A stretch of DNA of 64,000 bases, from NCBI GenBank assembly GCA_963678705.1, contig OY783213.1:14884451-14948450 (forward strand). The letters run 5' to 3'. Below the pieces are notes generated by a model. The model did not search any database and was not told the origin of the DNA. It saw only the letters and a program-made list of their open reading frames with translations. This DNA is from Panorpa germanica. Taxonomy: Eukaryota; Arthropoda; Insecta; Mecoptera; Panorpidae. Shown in pieces: positions 45,901-59,178 of the stretch. How positions within the stretch are numbered: the stretch's first letter is position 1; each line of letters opens with the position of its first letter. The position numbers and the translations under genes were made by a program.

Positions 45901-48900
45901 ACTAAGAAATTACGTTTTAGAAAATAGGAATACAAGCATGGTTTTATTGTAGACATTTATTTATTAATTAGAAGGTGTTCCCTAAGAAGGGCGTTCGTGG
46001 AAGGCAGGTCCGTATTTATTAAATATAGTGACAATGATGTAGCCCGTAGTGTATTAATTTTTTCTCGAAATTTTAAGTGAATTAGAGGTTCATCTAGTGG
46101 CAGATTAACCACTTAGCTTACCCCAAACGCACCATAGTTTTTGAGACAACTTCTAAAACTTATAATGGAAAAATTATATGGAAACAAGCAAAACCACTGC
46201 AAAATTGTTTTATTTATATAGTAAGTTTATTACAAATTATATTCTTATATATCTTAGCTATCCAGAAAACTGAGTTAGAAAGTGTGTATTTCTTTACCTG
46301 CTTTTTCTTTTGCCTAACATAACGTAAGATTGCACAACAAATTACATATGTTGTTACATATTATATTAATATAATGCGGAATGTTTCAAGTAGAAAATTG
46401 TTTTGCAGTGTAAGTTTACAGTTGCTAGCTTATAACAAACTTATTCTAAGATTCATTTTGTACTTCTAATATATATGGTCTTTCAATAAGAGCGCCCGAT
46501 TAGTATCATCTCATATGAAACACCTTTATACAACTTATATGGATATACAGTGTGTTTGTTTTATATGAGATTATACAAAATTCTGTGCTTTTATTGAAAC
46601 ACACTATAGAAATTGTCTTGCAATGTAAGTTTCACGTTGCTAACTACTACAAAGAAATTTCAGTGTTACATTTTCTATCGGGGGTCTTTTAAATTTATTT
46701 AATGACTATGTATTAGAATTTTTGTAAATAATAATTAAGTAAAAAATATTACGTTTAGTGTTAAATGGGTCGTGTCTTTGGGATCACAAAATACATAACT
46801 GTTTTATCTAATAAAAAATGCACTTGCCTCATTTTTAAAATAAACGGATGCTTGTAGAAAGAACATTGGACATTTGGAGGTCGGACGTTTTTGGTTGGGT
46901 GTTTTGTTGTTGCCTTTTGCAGCGAATGGTCAACAAGAGGAACCCTGTATTTGTTCTTAACCGTGGGAGTACTCGTATGTGAATTACCGACGCGACAGCC
47001 TCGAGCGAATGTTCAGCTCCTTCAGTTAGTGTTTGGCGTGTCAATAACAGTACACGACAGCAATCATGTGACCGCGTTCCAGGAACTTGAACATAATTGA
47101 CTCATGCACGGACATTGATCAACGACCAACAGGCAATAGGCAAACAGCAAGTAGTTAACTGCAAGTTGCACCGGGAACACTATACTCGTGCATTCAAAAG
47201 TCAGAAGTTACAGCTCCAAAAAAGTACAAAGAAATGAAATAATGCCAGCAAAGAATAATTGATCAAGATCAGGCCCTTAAAGCACTGCTCTAATATGAAC
47301 ATGACTCACAGAAAGCTCATTGTAGAAAATTAACATTTAAGATTACGTAAAAGTCATATTCTAACAACAATAACTCTTAAATTATGCAGTCCAGAGCAAT
47401 GATTTTGATGTCGTATATTATTATTAATTGTTTATTGTTCGCCTTTCGGCTTTACAATCTACATTCTTAATACATTTCATTTACTTCAACTTACAATTAA
47501 ATTTACATTATTCTAGACCTTTTTATTTCCAAAAGTACTTTCTGCTTCTTCTTCTCTTGACCCTCTTCCTTTATTTTCCCTAGTCTTCCTTCTGTACTGG
47601 TCTATTCCCTAGTCTATTTTTCTGGGCTGAAGTTTAACTGTTTCCTCGCTACTTCTTTCTTTCTCCTGCTTCCCTTCACTGCCTCTTTTAGTACTTCCTT
47701 TCTCTTCCTGTTCCTTGTGCAACCCAGCCACCAGCTTATTTATTCTCCTGTTTTTTCTTTCCTTCTTACTATTTCCGCCATCCACCTCTTTCCTTCACTG
47801 CCTCCCTTTAATAGCTGGCCAATATTCCTTTCGCTCGCTACTTTTTCCTTACACTCAAACTTAATGTGCTCCAGTGTTTCGTCCTCTGCTCCGCACACTC
47901 TACACTTTCTTTCCTCACTACTTTCCCAGTATCTGTTTCCTTTTTCGTCATTTCCCAATCTAAACCTTGCTGTTCTTCTTATGTGTTTTATGTCTTTTTC
48001 TATAAGGTACTGAGGCACATTATTTTCCCATAACCTTTTATATCTTGTATTGTAGTTGCTTTTTTCGATTTTTCCCATTCTCTCCTGTTGTTGTTTTGAT
48101 GTCGTATATGAAAGTATATTTTAATAAGTGAAAAGTATATTTCCTACTGTTAAGTATTTGAATATTCTTTTGATATGTTGTTTAATGTTAAATAACGTTA
48201 TCAGATATTATGTTTTTATCATTGACTGCAATCAAATTTATAAATGAACTGTTAAGTACATGTTTCGAGTTTCTATAATTAGTTTAATGAACATGACATT
48301 ATTCGAACAAGTAACGAAGGCTCCTGCCTGGAATGGCTGATAGCTGGGCCTTGTAATTCATGTTGACAGGACAAATTAGTGTTAACTATTTACTCGTATT
48401 ATAAATCTAAACTATCCGTGATAATAATTGTGTAGCTTATAGCAGGGCTGCGGAGTCGGTAAAAAAACATCCTACTCCGACTACGGATAATTTTATTTAT
48501 CCGACTCCAGATATTTTTATTTATCCGACTCCGGATAATTTTATTTATCCGACTCCAGATAATTTTATTTATCCGACTTCGAATAATTTTATTTATCCGA
48601 CTCCAGATAATTTTATTTATCCGACTCCGACTCCGACCAAGTAAAATACTAAGACATTTTGTGTTGAATATTTTGCATATTTTGAAAGGGCAGTTGGCAG
48701 AACCTTGTTTCTTTATTATTAATTCTCTATAAAAAGTGTATCTTGATTAAAAAACAAATGGATTAGGTAAAAAATATTACGCTTAATAATACAAGAGTTT
48801 ACGTTTTGTGTTTAATGGGTAAAAACTGAAAAAAATCCGACCATTAAAATATAGTTCACATCCCAATTGTCACAGTTATATCACCAATTGATACACAGTA

Positions 48901-51900
48901 TAAACTTAAAATAAATAAGGTGTTACGTACAAGATATTATTAAAATAAATATGTAATTAATTAATTAAATAAACAATAAACAATGGCACAGTAGTGACTT
49001 TCATAATATTCGCACCAGTAAGTGGTACAAGTTAATACCAAATAAAACAATTTCGCAAATAATGCAACTATGTATTATAGATTACAGATTTGTGTAACAT
49101 AAATAATCCAATTGTATTCTAAATAACTGACACCAATTATGTAACGATTATAATAAATAATAATTATTATAAATAAATATTGCCAAATAAAAATAATCAA
49201 AATAGGTCATATGACGTCACTGATAGATATCAAGTTTGCAAAATTTATAGATCCATTTTTGAAACATTGATAGACAAATCGCGGGTCGTAATACTCGTAG
49301 AACGTAGAATTAGGTTATGTTCTATTTATTTTTGATAAAATTTTTGAAACTTTGATAAAATATATGTACATACCCAAAATGAACGATCAATGACAGATTT
49401 TGCAAAATACAACATCATTTTTTTTTCCTGGAATCGAAATTGCAAACCGTTTCTATTTCTTTTTTAATAGCAAATAAATAGACCAACAAGTTGCAACAAG
49501 AAAATTTCCTGCCTACGTAAAATGCAAGGATGGAAATACCCAATTTTCCTGACTCTACCAGAAACGAACGAGAAGGCAGAGAGCGGGTTTTAAAATTGGT
49601 AAGATAGGAAATTAGGAAAGTAACAAAGAAAGAAGAGGATATTATGAATGAAGTGAAGTGACATAGAAGGTAATTGAAAGAACGGACAAGAGTTGCAATA
49701 AATAATTAGAGAAAGTGATATAGAAGAGGATCATCAGGAACAGTTGAAGACAAATGAAGAATCGGAGTTTAATGTAGGATACAGTTGTGGATAAAAAGGA
49801 TGGCGAAATAACGAGATCAAGGAAGTACATAAAATAGAATGATCATAAAAGAAAGCGTTGGTATTAAAATAAGTATTGGAAGGGAAAGTAAGAGAAGAAA
49901 TGCAGGATATATGTGGAGAAAGAGGAAAAATTGGAGCACATAAGAAGTAGCTGTTGTAAGAGGGTTGAAAGCATATTGAATCTGGAGGAATTGGTGCACA
50001 GGAAAAGAGAATAAAGAAGATGGATGGAGGAAGTAAGAAAGAAAAAGAAGAAAAGGAACAGGACCGAGGTACATTGGAAAGGAAGGAAACAATTAAAAAA
50101 GTTTAAACTTTGAAATGATGAATGATGAAATATTGACGTCGAGTATGCGTTACGTATTTTCTATACGCTGATCTTTTATTTCTGCCACCTAGAATTGATT
50201 AATGAGCACTCGTAGCTAATTTGTTCAGCATTCTTGTGTTTTACGAAGTATCCAGTCTGGTTTAAAAGGAGCTCACGGCGATTTACAGTGTGTTGAACAT
50301 CACTGTCTCATGACATTAACGCTGACTTAGCTATACGCCTATTTGATTTGATCTACTTATAGGTATCTTGATTCAACATGTCTACATACGTGATAAATTA
50401 AGTACGAGTAATAATTTTGCGTCATGCTTTCATTGAATATGAAGTATATGACTCATTGATTGTGCTGAATAAACTTGTTTTATTTGGGACATAATTAATT
50501 TAAGGACAGATGAGGCAATTTCATTAGAACATTAGTATCTATTATTTTGCTGACAATGCGCAAGTGAATGAACAAACAGCAAACAATAGAATAGACAGGC
50601 CGTGACGATAAAGTATGAGTATTATGTCACCATATTTCGATATCATATTCTAATAATTTTTGCACTAATTGGCAATAGATTTGTGAAAACAAAACATCAA
50701 ATTTATTTACTCTATATTATGTTACTAACATACATAGCCTAGGTCAGGCACGGCATTTTTTTTTAAGTAGGTTTCGTCGGGAATTATTTGAATGATAGAA
50801 TGCATTCGAATTTGGTGAATTTGTTTAAGTCGCTTAAGAATCTATATTTGTTTCCTAAAAAACAAGCCTTCCCTTCAAGCTACGCAACCATTATTAATTG
50901 ATGAGGATGTTATATGTAGTGTTAAACTATAAACAATGAAAGGAGAGTTAAATTTAAATCTAAAAGTGCAGAAAAACCTGTCGTCATTGAATCTGGTGAC
51001 TTAGGACGGAAAGAAGAACACAATGCATAGAGAAACATACTTCGACGGATAAATAAAGAATATTCTTCTCGGTCTCTGCCAATTTTTGCATCAAACGTAT
51101 TGAAATCTCTTAATAATTGAAGATCCGAGATGTTTTAATATTTTTACGATTTTGAACATTACTCAACCTGTATCTGTCGACGGGTTTTAAAACTACGGGT
51201 GATCAGAAACCCTATATGTGACCTTGGTGAAATTGGAATATTGTTGTTTGACATAGCTTTTCATTTTCTTTTCTAACGGATAACCTTTTACAGTAGGTTA
51301 ACAGTAGTTTGTGCTGTTTTTACCACTCCGAGGGTTATATAACTATACTTAGTATAATGAGAACATTTCGATAAAAATAGTTTCAGTTAATAAATAACAT
51401 CTATTTTCAATGCTTCTGCAATTTTTTTTAAATAATACATTAAATTACATATTAAAAATTAAACATTGATAACAAATATTTATATTTATATGTTAATCAT
51501 ATATAAAGGCGTGTCCCCACTCGTAAAACATTCAATATTTTACTGCAACAATATTATAAAACTATAATAATATTTATTTATCACTTTTTTGTTATTATTT
51601 GATAGCCGCATTTGAAGCCGTATTAATCATGGCGCAAATTGCGCACATTTGAAATAGGCCTACAATCGAAAGTAACTAGAGATAATGATTAGATACAATT
51701 GATTTCACGTGAGAACTAAATAAAAAAAGGTAATTTCAGATATGGGTCATTGCCACGTCATTTTTTGGCTTTTCGAAAAGTGGTCCTATATTTGTTTTCT
51801 TTTTGTTTAGTTACGCTATGCTCTTAAAAAATTATTCGCATACTGGTTGTTTCTGTATAAAGCCCTCACTGAGTTTTAGTACTAATTTAAGGTTTTAACC

Positions 51901-54900
51901 TAAAATGTAAGTTCAGCTTGTAAAGTATAAATAAATAAAATTAATTATATTAAATACAATAATTTATATAAAATATAGATACTAATTATTACAAAATAAT
52001 GTATATTACTGACGCATGACGCCTGATTTCACAAGTTTAATATTACATTTAAGGTTAAAACCTTAATTTAAAACCAAAAACAGTAACTGGGAATGGGGCT
52101 TAATGCATTATCAACACACAAAATTAAGATTTTTCCATTGTTTTGAACATTACAATTATTCGGAAACTAATGATTGAAATGTCATGAAAATTTGGCAAAT
52201 ATTGTTTAATACTATCTAAAAATCAAAAGGATTTGCAAATAGTGCCGCCATCTATATTTCATTCCACGAACTACGATCTAAAAGTAACACCGAATTTGCG
52301 TTTATGCTATCACTTTAAGTAATAATTTAAACTTATTATATATTTTAATGTAATTTACAGTATATTTAAATTATATAACTCTTAGTATTATATGTAGAAG
52401 TTGATTTAATGTGGACGCTGTGTTACAAAAATATAAAACACATTTCAACAAACATAAAAAATGTTGTTGCTCTAGTGTGGACGGTCCTTAAGACTTAAAA
52501 AGTGTTAATATAATTAAAATCCAGTGTCTTAAAAAAATAAATTTCTAAGTATGTATATGATATTAACCTTAGATTAAAATAAATTTAAAAATCGCGAGGG
52601 TCTTGACCTCGCTTACGCTTCGATGGCCTTCCAGATTATTAAAAAAAAAACACAATTTTTTATCTCATCTCGCATGAGGCAGCTTCCAGGCTATTACGCA
52701 CGCTGATAAAAACTTTGTGCGTTATCACCATCCACCAATCATGAATATCTACTGCAGTCACAATCAATGTTGGCTATGAAAAATAACAAAATTTTCCGTT
52801 TGTTTACGTAGGAAGTTACCAATAATTACAGATTTTTCTTTGCTAGTTTCTTTTGAGTTTTCAATGTGGTAGCACTGTATCAGATATTGTTTGTTGACGT
52901 ATCCTAGGCGTACGTCATTTCGCTGACAAACGTCAACAGCTGGTGACGTTAAGGGTTATCGTGTAAGTGTTTTTATTTAGAAATGGTATGTTTTTGATCA
53001 ATTAACTTATTTAGATTTGTGTATACAGAGGTCACGCATTTTACAGATATGTACGACTGTTTCCAACAAAGAGTAAATAATGCTTCTGTAATCATATACT
53101 GCATTTACACGAATAGCATTGCGCACAGGAGGACCGACGTCGGTTGTAAGGTAATTTAGTGCGTATGCGTATGTAAAGAATTTTTAAAATGACATTTCAA
53201 CTTGCATTGAATAGATTTTGCGCAATTTTTTACCAAAGATATGAATTTCTTACCGTACATGGTTATTAAATAAATTAGGCAAGTAAATTTTTGATTTTCT
53301 TCTTGAAAACTTGCTTCAAATAATAGTACAAAAATCCAAGTGTAAACGACCAAGTAATTTGGCCAACTCTTCTTCGAATGATTTACCCAGTAAACATTTT
53401 GGAGCCACTTTGACATCATATTGAAGATGTGTCATGATTTTTTTGTCATGAAAGAGTTAATTTATAGTTCAATTTCTCACATTTTTTCATATAAAATGTC
53501 TACTTTATCGGCTACAGATGGCGAAATTACTCCACCTGTCGAAATACAAATGAAGATAAAGTTGATGCGAACTATAATTGAAGTGAAATAGTGATAGAAA
53601 CGTCACTAAATAGGGCACTTCACCAAATTGTTTACTGGGTTAAGACCGGCCATGATTTTCCGGCGTGTAAAACTGGTGTAAATGCAGTAATACAATCTAA
53701 GTGAAATAGAAAATATTATGACAGAAATTAAACCATCGCAAAGCCACGTTCGTTTTTAGTCCGTCAGCATTGCATCAGTTCTGGACCCGTTTTGCACATA
53801 AATATGCTTGCGATTTCTAACCTAAGTTTTAGTAAAAGTCTTAGTGACTTATTTGTAAAATTAATAATAAGTGTGTACTTTTAAATTTAGACCTTTGGAT
53901 ACTTTGCATTAATACGAGTTTAACGAAGTATACATTCTGTGTTTTCGATTTCTGACAAATGGTTTTGCGAATTTGTTTATAGTGGTTCAAGTTAGTTGCC
54001 CCGTTAAGGATCTCATTTTTTTCACGATCACGATCGTTGGGTCGTATATTTTTAAAAACCAATCATTTTTAACTGTTCATAATCAATAATTTGACCCGTA
54101 TAATCATACTGCGATTGTACATTTTTCATATTATAATTAGATGCAACACGAAATGAACCTGGGCGATTAGCATCCCGCAGCAACTGCGCTGATTTCATGT
54201 ATCAATCGTCAGGCAGATCGTCCACTGCGTTTGGCGCCTCCTGGACCCGTGAACAACGGCTTAAAGAGCTGTCAACACTATCTCTAAACTGATGAACTTT
54301 GAGAATGTTTTTTTTTTAAGTTTTTACATTATTTTATTTATTTTTTTCATTGTATCGTAAACAAACACATTTGTGTAGTAAATAATATTACTTATATGTT
54401 TTATATACAATCACATAATTTGTTTATTTATTTCTCGTTTTTGTTATATTTATTTCACGATTTATATATAGTATGTTTCTAGTACAGTTATGTATCAGTA
54501 CATATGTAGTGTTAGTACATTATGTACTTTCAATTTATATAACAATGATCTAATATGATAAATTATGTTTATTTGATAATGCAATTACATCTATGTTACG
54601 TAATAAACATTGATATATTGATACATTTCTATATCTGCGTATATTATACAAGAAAGATTATTTCATGTGTTAAGAAAAGTGTTATTTAACACTTAAACGT
54701 GTATATTTAAGAAGTCATTCATTAATTACGTCACATTAATCGAAAATCCAAAGTGTGTGACAAGACGTGACAATAGAAGTTGTGTGACGTAATTTCTCAA
54801 TGACAACTTTTTCTAAAAAATGAAAATTTAATTGAAGAAATGAAAAAATAAACACAAGAAATAAACGTTTTGTTCAATAAAAACCAAAGGCCTCCTTTCT

Positions 54901-57900
54901 CCCATAATTTCTAATTAATATAAGTTGCATGAGTTCATTTTAACTTAGCTGAATAAGGTTTTAAATTTTCCCTTTATACTCGGACATATTAAGAGAGGTA
55001 TTAGTTATAACTTAACCGTTTTACAAATAAATCTGTTAAAAAATTTATACAAGGTATAAATTGATAATAAGCCTGTCCAGGCGGGCTTTATACCTGGTAT
55101 AAACTTTATAACAGGTTTATTTGTAAGGCGATAAATGTTTTTATATTTTGACTTGAAAACTTAGACAAACGACTCAAAACGAATAAAAATTGCGCGGACA
55201 AAATTCACATCGCAAATTTGTATCAAAATTATTTGCGATTTAAAATCGTCTATATGATTCCATGCGTTACAAAATTGCGGAGTTAATCCAGTTCTCCCCA
55301 AATAAGGAAAACGAAAATAAATCAAATGTAATCCAAAATAAAACTAATAAAGTTTAAAATTTGTGCAATTAAAAGGTGTAGAAATATTTTAATGTCAAAA
55401 TAAAAAATCAGAGAGAAGTGCCGAAAAATCTTTTCTCTCGGTTTTCTAAAAAGTTACTAAAATTTCAGACCAGTATTCGAACATTTTGATAGTACATTTC
55501 ATAGATTACAATACGATTTCATGCAAACTCTTTTTAAGAAGTGGCGCGAATAATAGAAAAAAAAGCTATACGTGCAATCGACTATGGTAATCATCCTCGA
55601 TAAACCTAAATCTTTAGCAAAAAAAGGTAAAACTCAACAATTTCTTTTACATAAAAGCTTCAGAAGTGTTTTCGCGATCAAGACACTAAATTATATTTTC
55701 AAAAAGTTAATTTTTGATTGGTTTACTGTTTTATTTGCAACAAATTTTGCCACTGCGTGATAACTTAAAAAAAAATGACTATCTGTTGTGACATATGACC
55801 TTGCCATGTCACAAACTTCGTAGAAAATAAAAAAGAAATGATGATGAATGAAACCTCGATCTGGGTTTATCACAGCGCTGATAAAATATAGTGTAGTCAC
55901 GATTCAATTTAATCAAGTTTTTGAATTTTATTATTTTTATAATATTAAAATAGGCCCTATACTTTTTTTATTTAAGTTATTTAACGTCGACCTATTTCCG
56001 ATGCTGGGAGAGATGGAAAGCCTCGGCCAGAAAGAGACAGATAGGATACTCGGCAGCTATCTCTCTCTTTGCCTTTATCGCCTCTTCTTACACGCGGTTG
56101 TACCCTTCGCGCTTTCTATTCTTTTATCTCTATGTTATATAGAGTATCCAAATAAGAGTGCCAGATTTAGTACCATCGCATATAAAACACCTTGATACAA
56201 CTTATATGAATATAGGGTTTTGTTTTATATGAGGCAATACAAAATTCGACGCTCTTATTAGAACATCCTATATAATAATGTTATACAAATATTTCCAGTT
56301 TTTTCCGCAACAAAATATAGTAGATGAATTTAGAAAAATATTCTAATTGGTTGAAATATTTAAGAAAATGTTCTTGGTATCAGGAATTGTTTTTTTATTT
56401 CTCATTTGCCTTTAATAAAAGAAATAGGAGTGAAATAAATAAATTCTAGTGATGAGAATTTCATTTGATAAGAAGAGTTGCTTCTATCAAAGAATTTCTT
56501 AGCTTCATTGTTCATTGTCTATCTGTGTGAGAAAGAAGTTTGTGCTATGCACGTTATAAAAAATAAATACCGATAGAAATTCTAATTCTAGGCGTTATAT
56601 GGTTTCGAGTTGGACGTTGTGGCACCAATGCGGAGAAGGCGCGACGCGACGGGACGGAGCTGCTGAACGTAGCGTCTGACCTGCGAATAATGGGCTTAGC
56701 GTCCACGACTTAATTTCTATAAAACTGTACTATATATTCGATACTAGAGTTTACCCCCGTCGCAATGCGACGTCTTTTTGGTGTGTATGATTTGAATCCA
56801 ATAAAATAATTCGTAATTACATTTCATATTTAATTCTATTTTTAAATTGAAATAATAAACTCGCACATAATTCTTTTTTTCAAAATTTGGGATTTTTTTT
56901 TTCGATTCGTAAATAAGTTACCAAGGTTAGCCTATATACAAAGTTTCAACTTTCTAGCACAATTTTTACTCTCGGCAAATACTGCCCCCGTGCCCCCAAA
57001 TAAAATTTGGAAATTTTGAATTTTCTTTTATTAATAATATACTTAATTATTCTAGAATCCAGAATATGAACTTTCTCCAAAGTTCCCTACCGGCCCTCCA
57101 AATTTCTTCAACCCCCCCTTTTTCAATTTTTGAATTTCTATTTTTTGAGAAATGTCAGCATTGAATACCTTAATACACATGCAAAATTTCAACTTTCTAT
57201 CTTTTACGAATTAAAAGTTACGATTAAAAAGAGCTCACTTTTTTTCCAGTTTTTCCAAAATTACGGGTTTCCAGGAAATTCAGGGAAAAATCCGGGGCCG
57301 CCAAAAGTCTAAGAATTTTTTTCTCTACGAAATAGGCGATTTTCAAAAACATTGACGAAGGTTTTATACTTGAAGGTTTCTTTATTTACTTGAAAGTTTT
57401 TGTTAAACAGTGTCAGTGTCAATAATATCAACAAATTAATAAAATAAATAAATCATTCGGATCAAACATTCGTTCCACCATGTAGTAGGAAACTTGCCAT
57501 GTCAATCTTCTTATATTTGAATCAAACGTTCATCGCATCGTTTGGTACCGGTTTTACAAATGAAGCTGTTGTGAACAGAAGCCCTTAGCCACGAGCACTT
57601 AAAATTGGTTCTCAAATTAAAATATTGTATTGTGTGTTAACTTCTAGTATTAGTACAACGGTGCTGCAAATGACGTTTTCTAAACAACAACGCAATACGC
57701 ACAATTGCTTATTAGCAACAATCACGTAATTGTTTTTTTTTTAACTAAATTTGAAATAGTGCACGTTCTACTATACTATACACAAAACAACTATAAAAAC
57801 AACATATTTTTAGCTTCAGTTTGCGATATTTTCAGTGGCGTTATCACGTGTTGACGTTACTAAACATTGACGTCACATTTCATCTCGAGATGGGTGTGAC

Positions 57901-59110
57901 CCCTGCTTGACCCTTTATGTGACCTCGATATATAATACAGCACGCTCTTAAACGGGAACATAAATCAGATTCTAACATTATTTTATTTTACTAAATTAAA
58001 CAGAATACTAATTTCTTAAAATTATTTTTTGGAGTTACGTATCATTCCCACTCACTGTTTTAATTTTTAATTTAATTTAAATTGGATAGCATATGGTAAT
58101 ATGCGTAGTCATTCCCTATACCATTTTTAATTTAGAATTTGATTGACGTTTTCTTTGTTTTTAGAACCTTACAAGATACCATCTTTCCAAATTAAAAAAA
58201 AAACTATATTGAATTATAACCTCCAAAATGTGACAATCTGTCATGTATTTTTAAAAGAAGTTTAATGATAGTTTCACAAAAATAAAGAAGTAAAAACCAT
58301 TTCTAATACTAATTATTATTGTATACAGCAATATTAATTATTTCACTTTTAATTTTGTCTAACTGTCGAGCTGTCAAAATTTACGAGTATATTACTAACG
58401 ACGCATGAGCACCAACTAAATTAATTAAACGCAAATTAAAACACGAATGTGACAAGCTTCTAAAAACCTGAAATCTAGATTCTTAGAATTACAAAATAGT
58501 GAGTGGGAATGAGGCTTTATGTTAAGTTGTTTTTATTTATAATATGCGAATCTCAAATTATTTTATGTAGTTAATAAATTCTCTAAAGCATGTTGTAGAA
58601 ATTACACTCTTTACAAAATTAATATTAATCTAATCTTGATATTTTGTTATTTAATTATCCGTTAAATTTTGGATTATATCGATTGAAGCTGGATAACAAA
58701 TTTTAATCTAAAGTTAACATAAAAATAAATAAATTTGTTTCGTTAAACGAAAAGTATAATTAAAAACATTCAAAAATGAACTTTACGTACAATGCATACT
58801 CGAATATACATGCAAAGCAGGCTCCAGATGTTACGGTGAACATTTGATTCATATTCCAACATGTGAGTCAAATATTAGAAGATGGACATGGCAAGTCTCC
58901 TCCTAATGTTAAACGATTCGTGCAGCAGTGCACGACACTTGAATCAAATGTGTGATGGGGGTAGAAAAACCCCTTTTGACACGGGTCAAAAGACTGACAA
59001 CAGCCCAAACTTCTTCTAACATGAACGTTGGACACGCTTAGTTCCAGAATCGGCCACATGATGCGTCCGGTGTTCGTAGCAACGTTTGGAGCCGGTTAAA
59101 GAGACGTGAC

Positions 59111-59178
<68 letters not shown>

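Noticed and set aside
47717-48013. 98-residue + strand frame
   Set aside because: It is the shadow of the LINE frame on the - strand.
49642-50092. Two Phe/Leu/Ser-rich - strand frames that look like membrane proteins
   Set aside because: They are the complement of a purine-rich tract; composition is low-complexity and there is no start, splice or family support.
53156-53419. 87-residue - strand frame
   Set aside because: It overlaps the end of MITE H and has AT-driven composition without homology clues.
56880-57345. Repetitive-looking TTCAACTTTCTA / poly-T region as a defined transposon
   Set aside because: The motif CAAxxTTTCAACTTTCTA occurs twice, but no ends, duplications or coding remnants could be defined.
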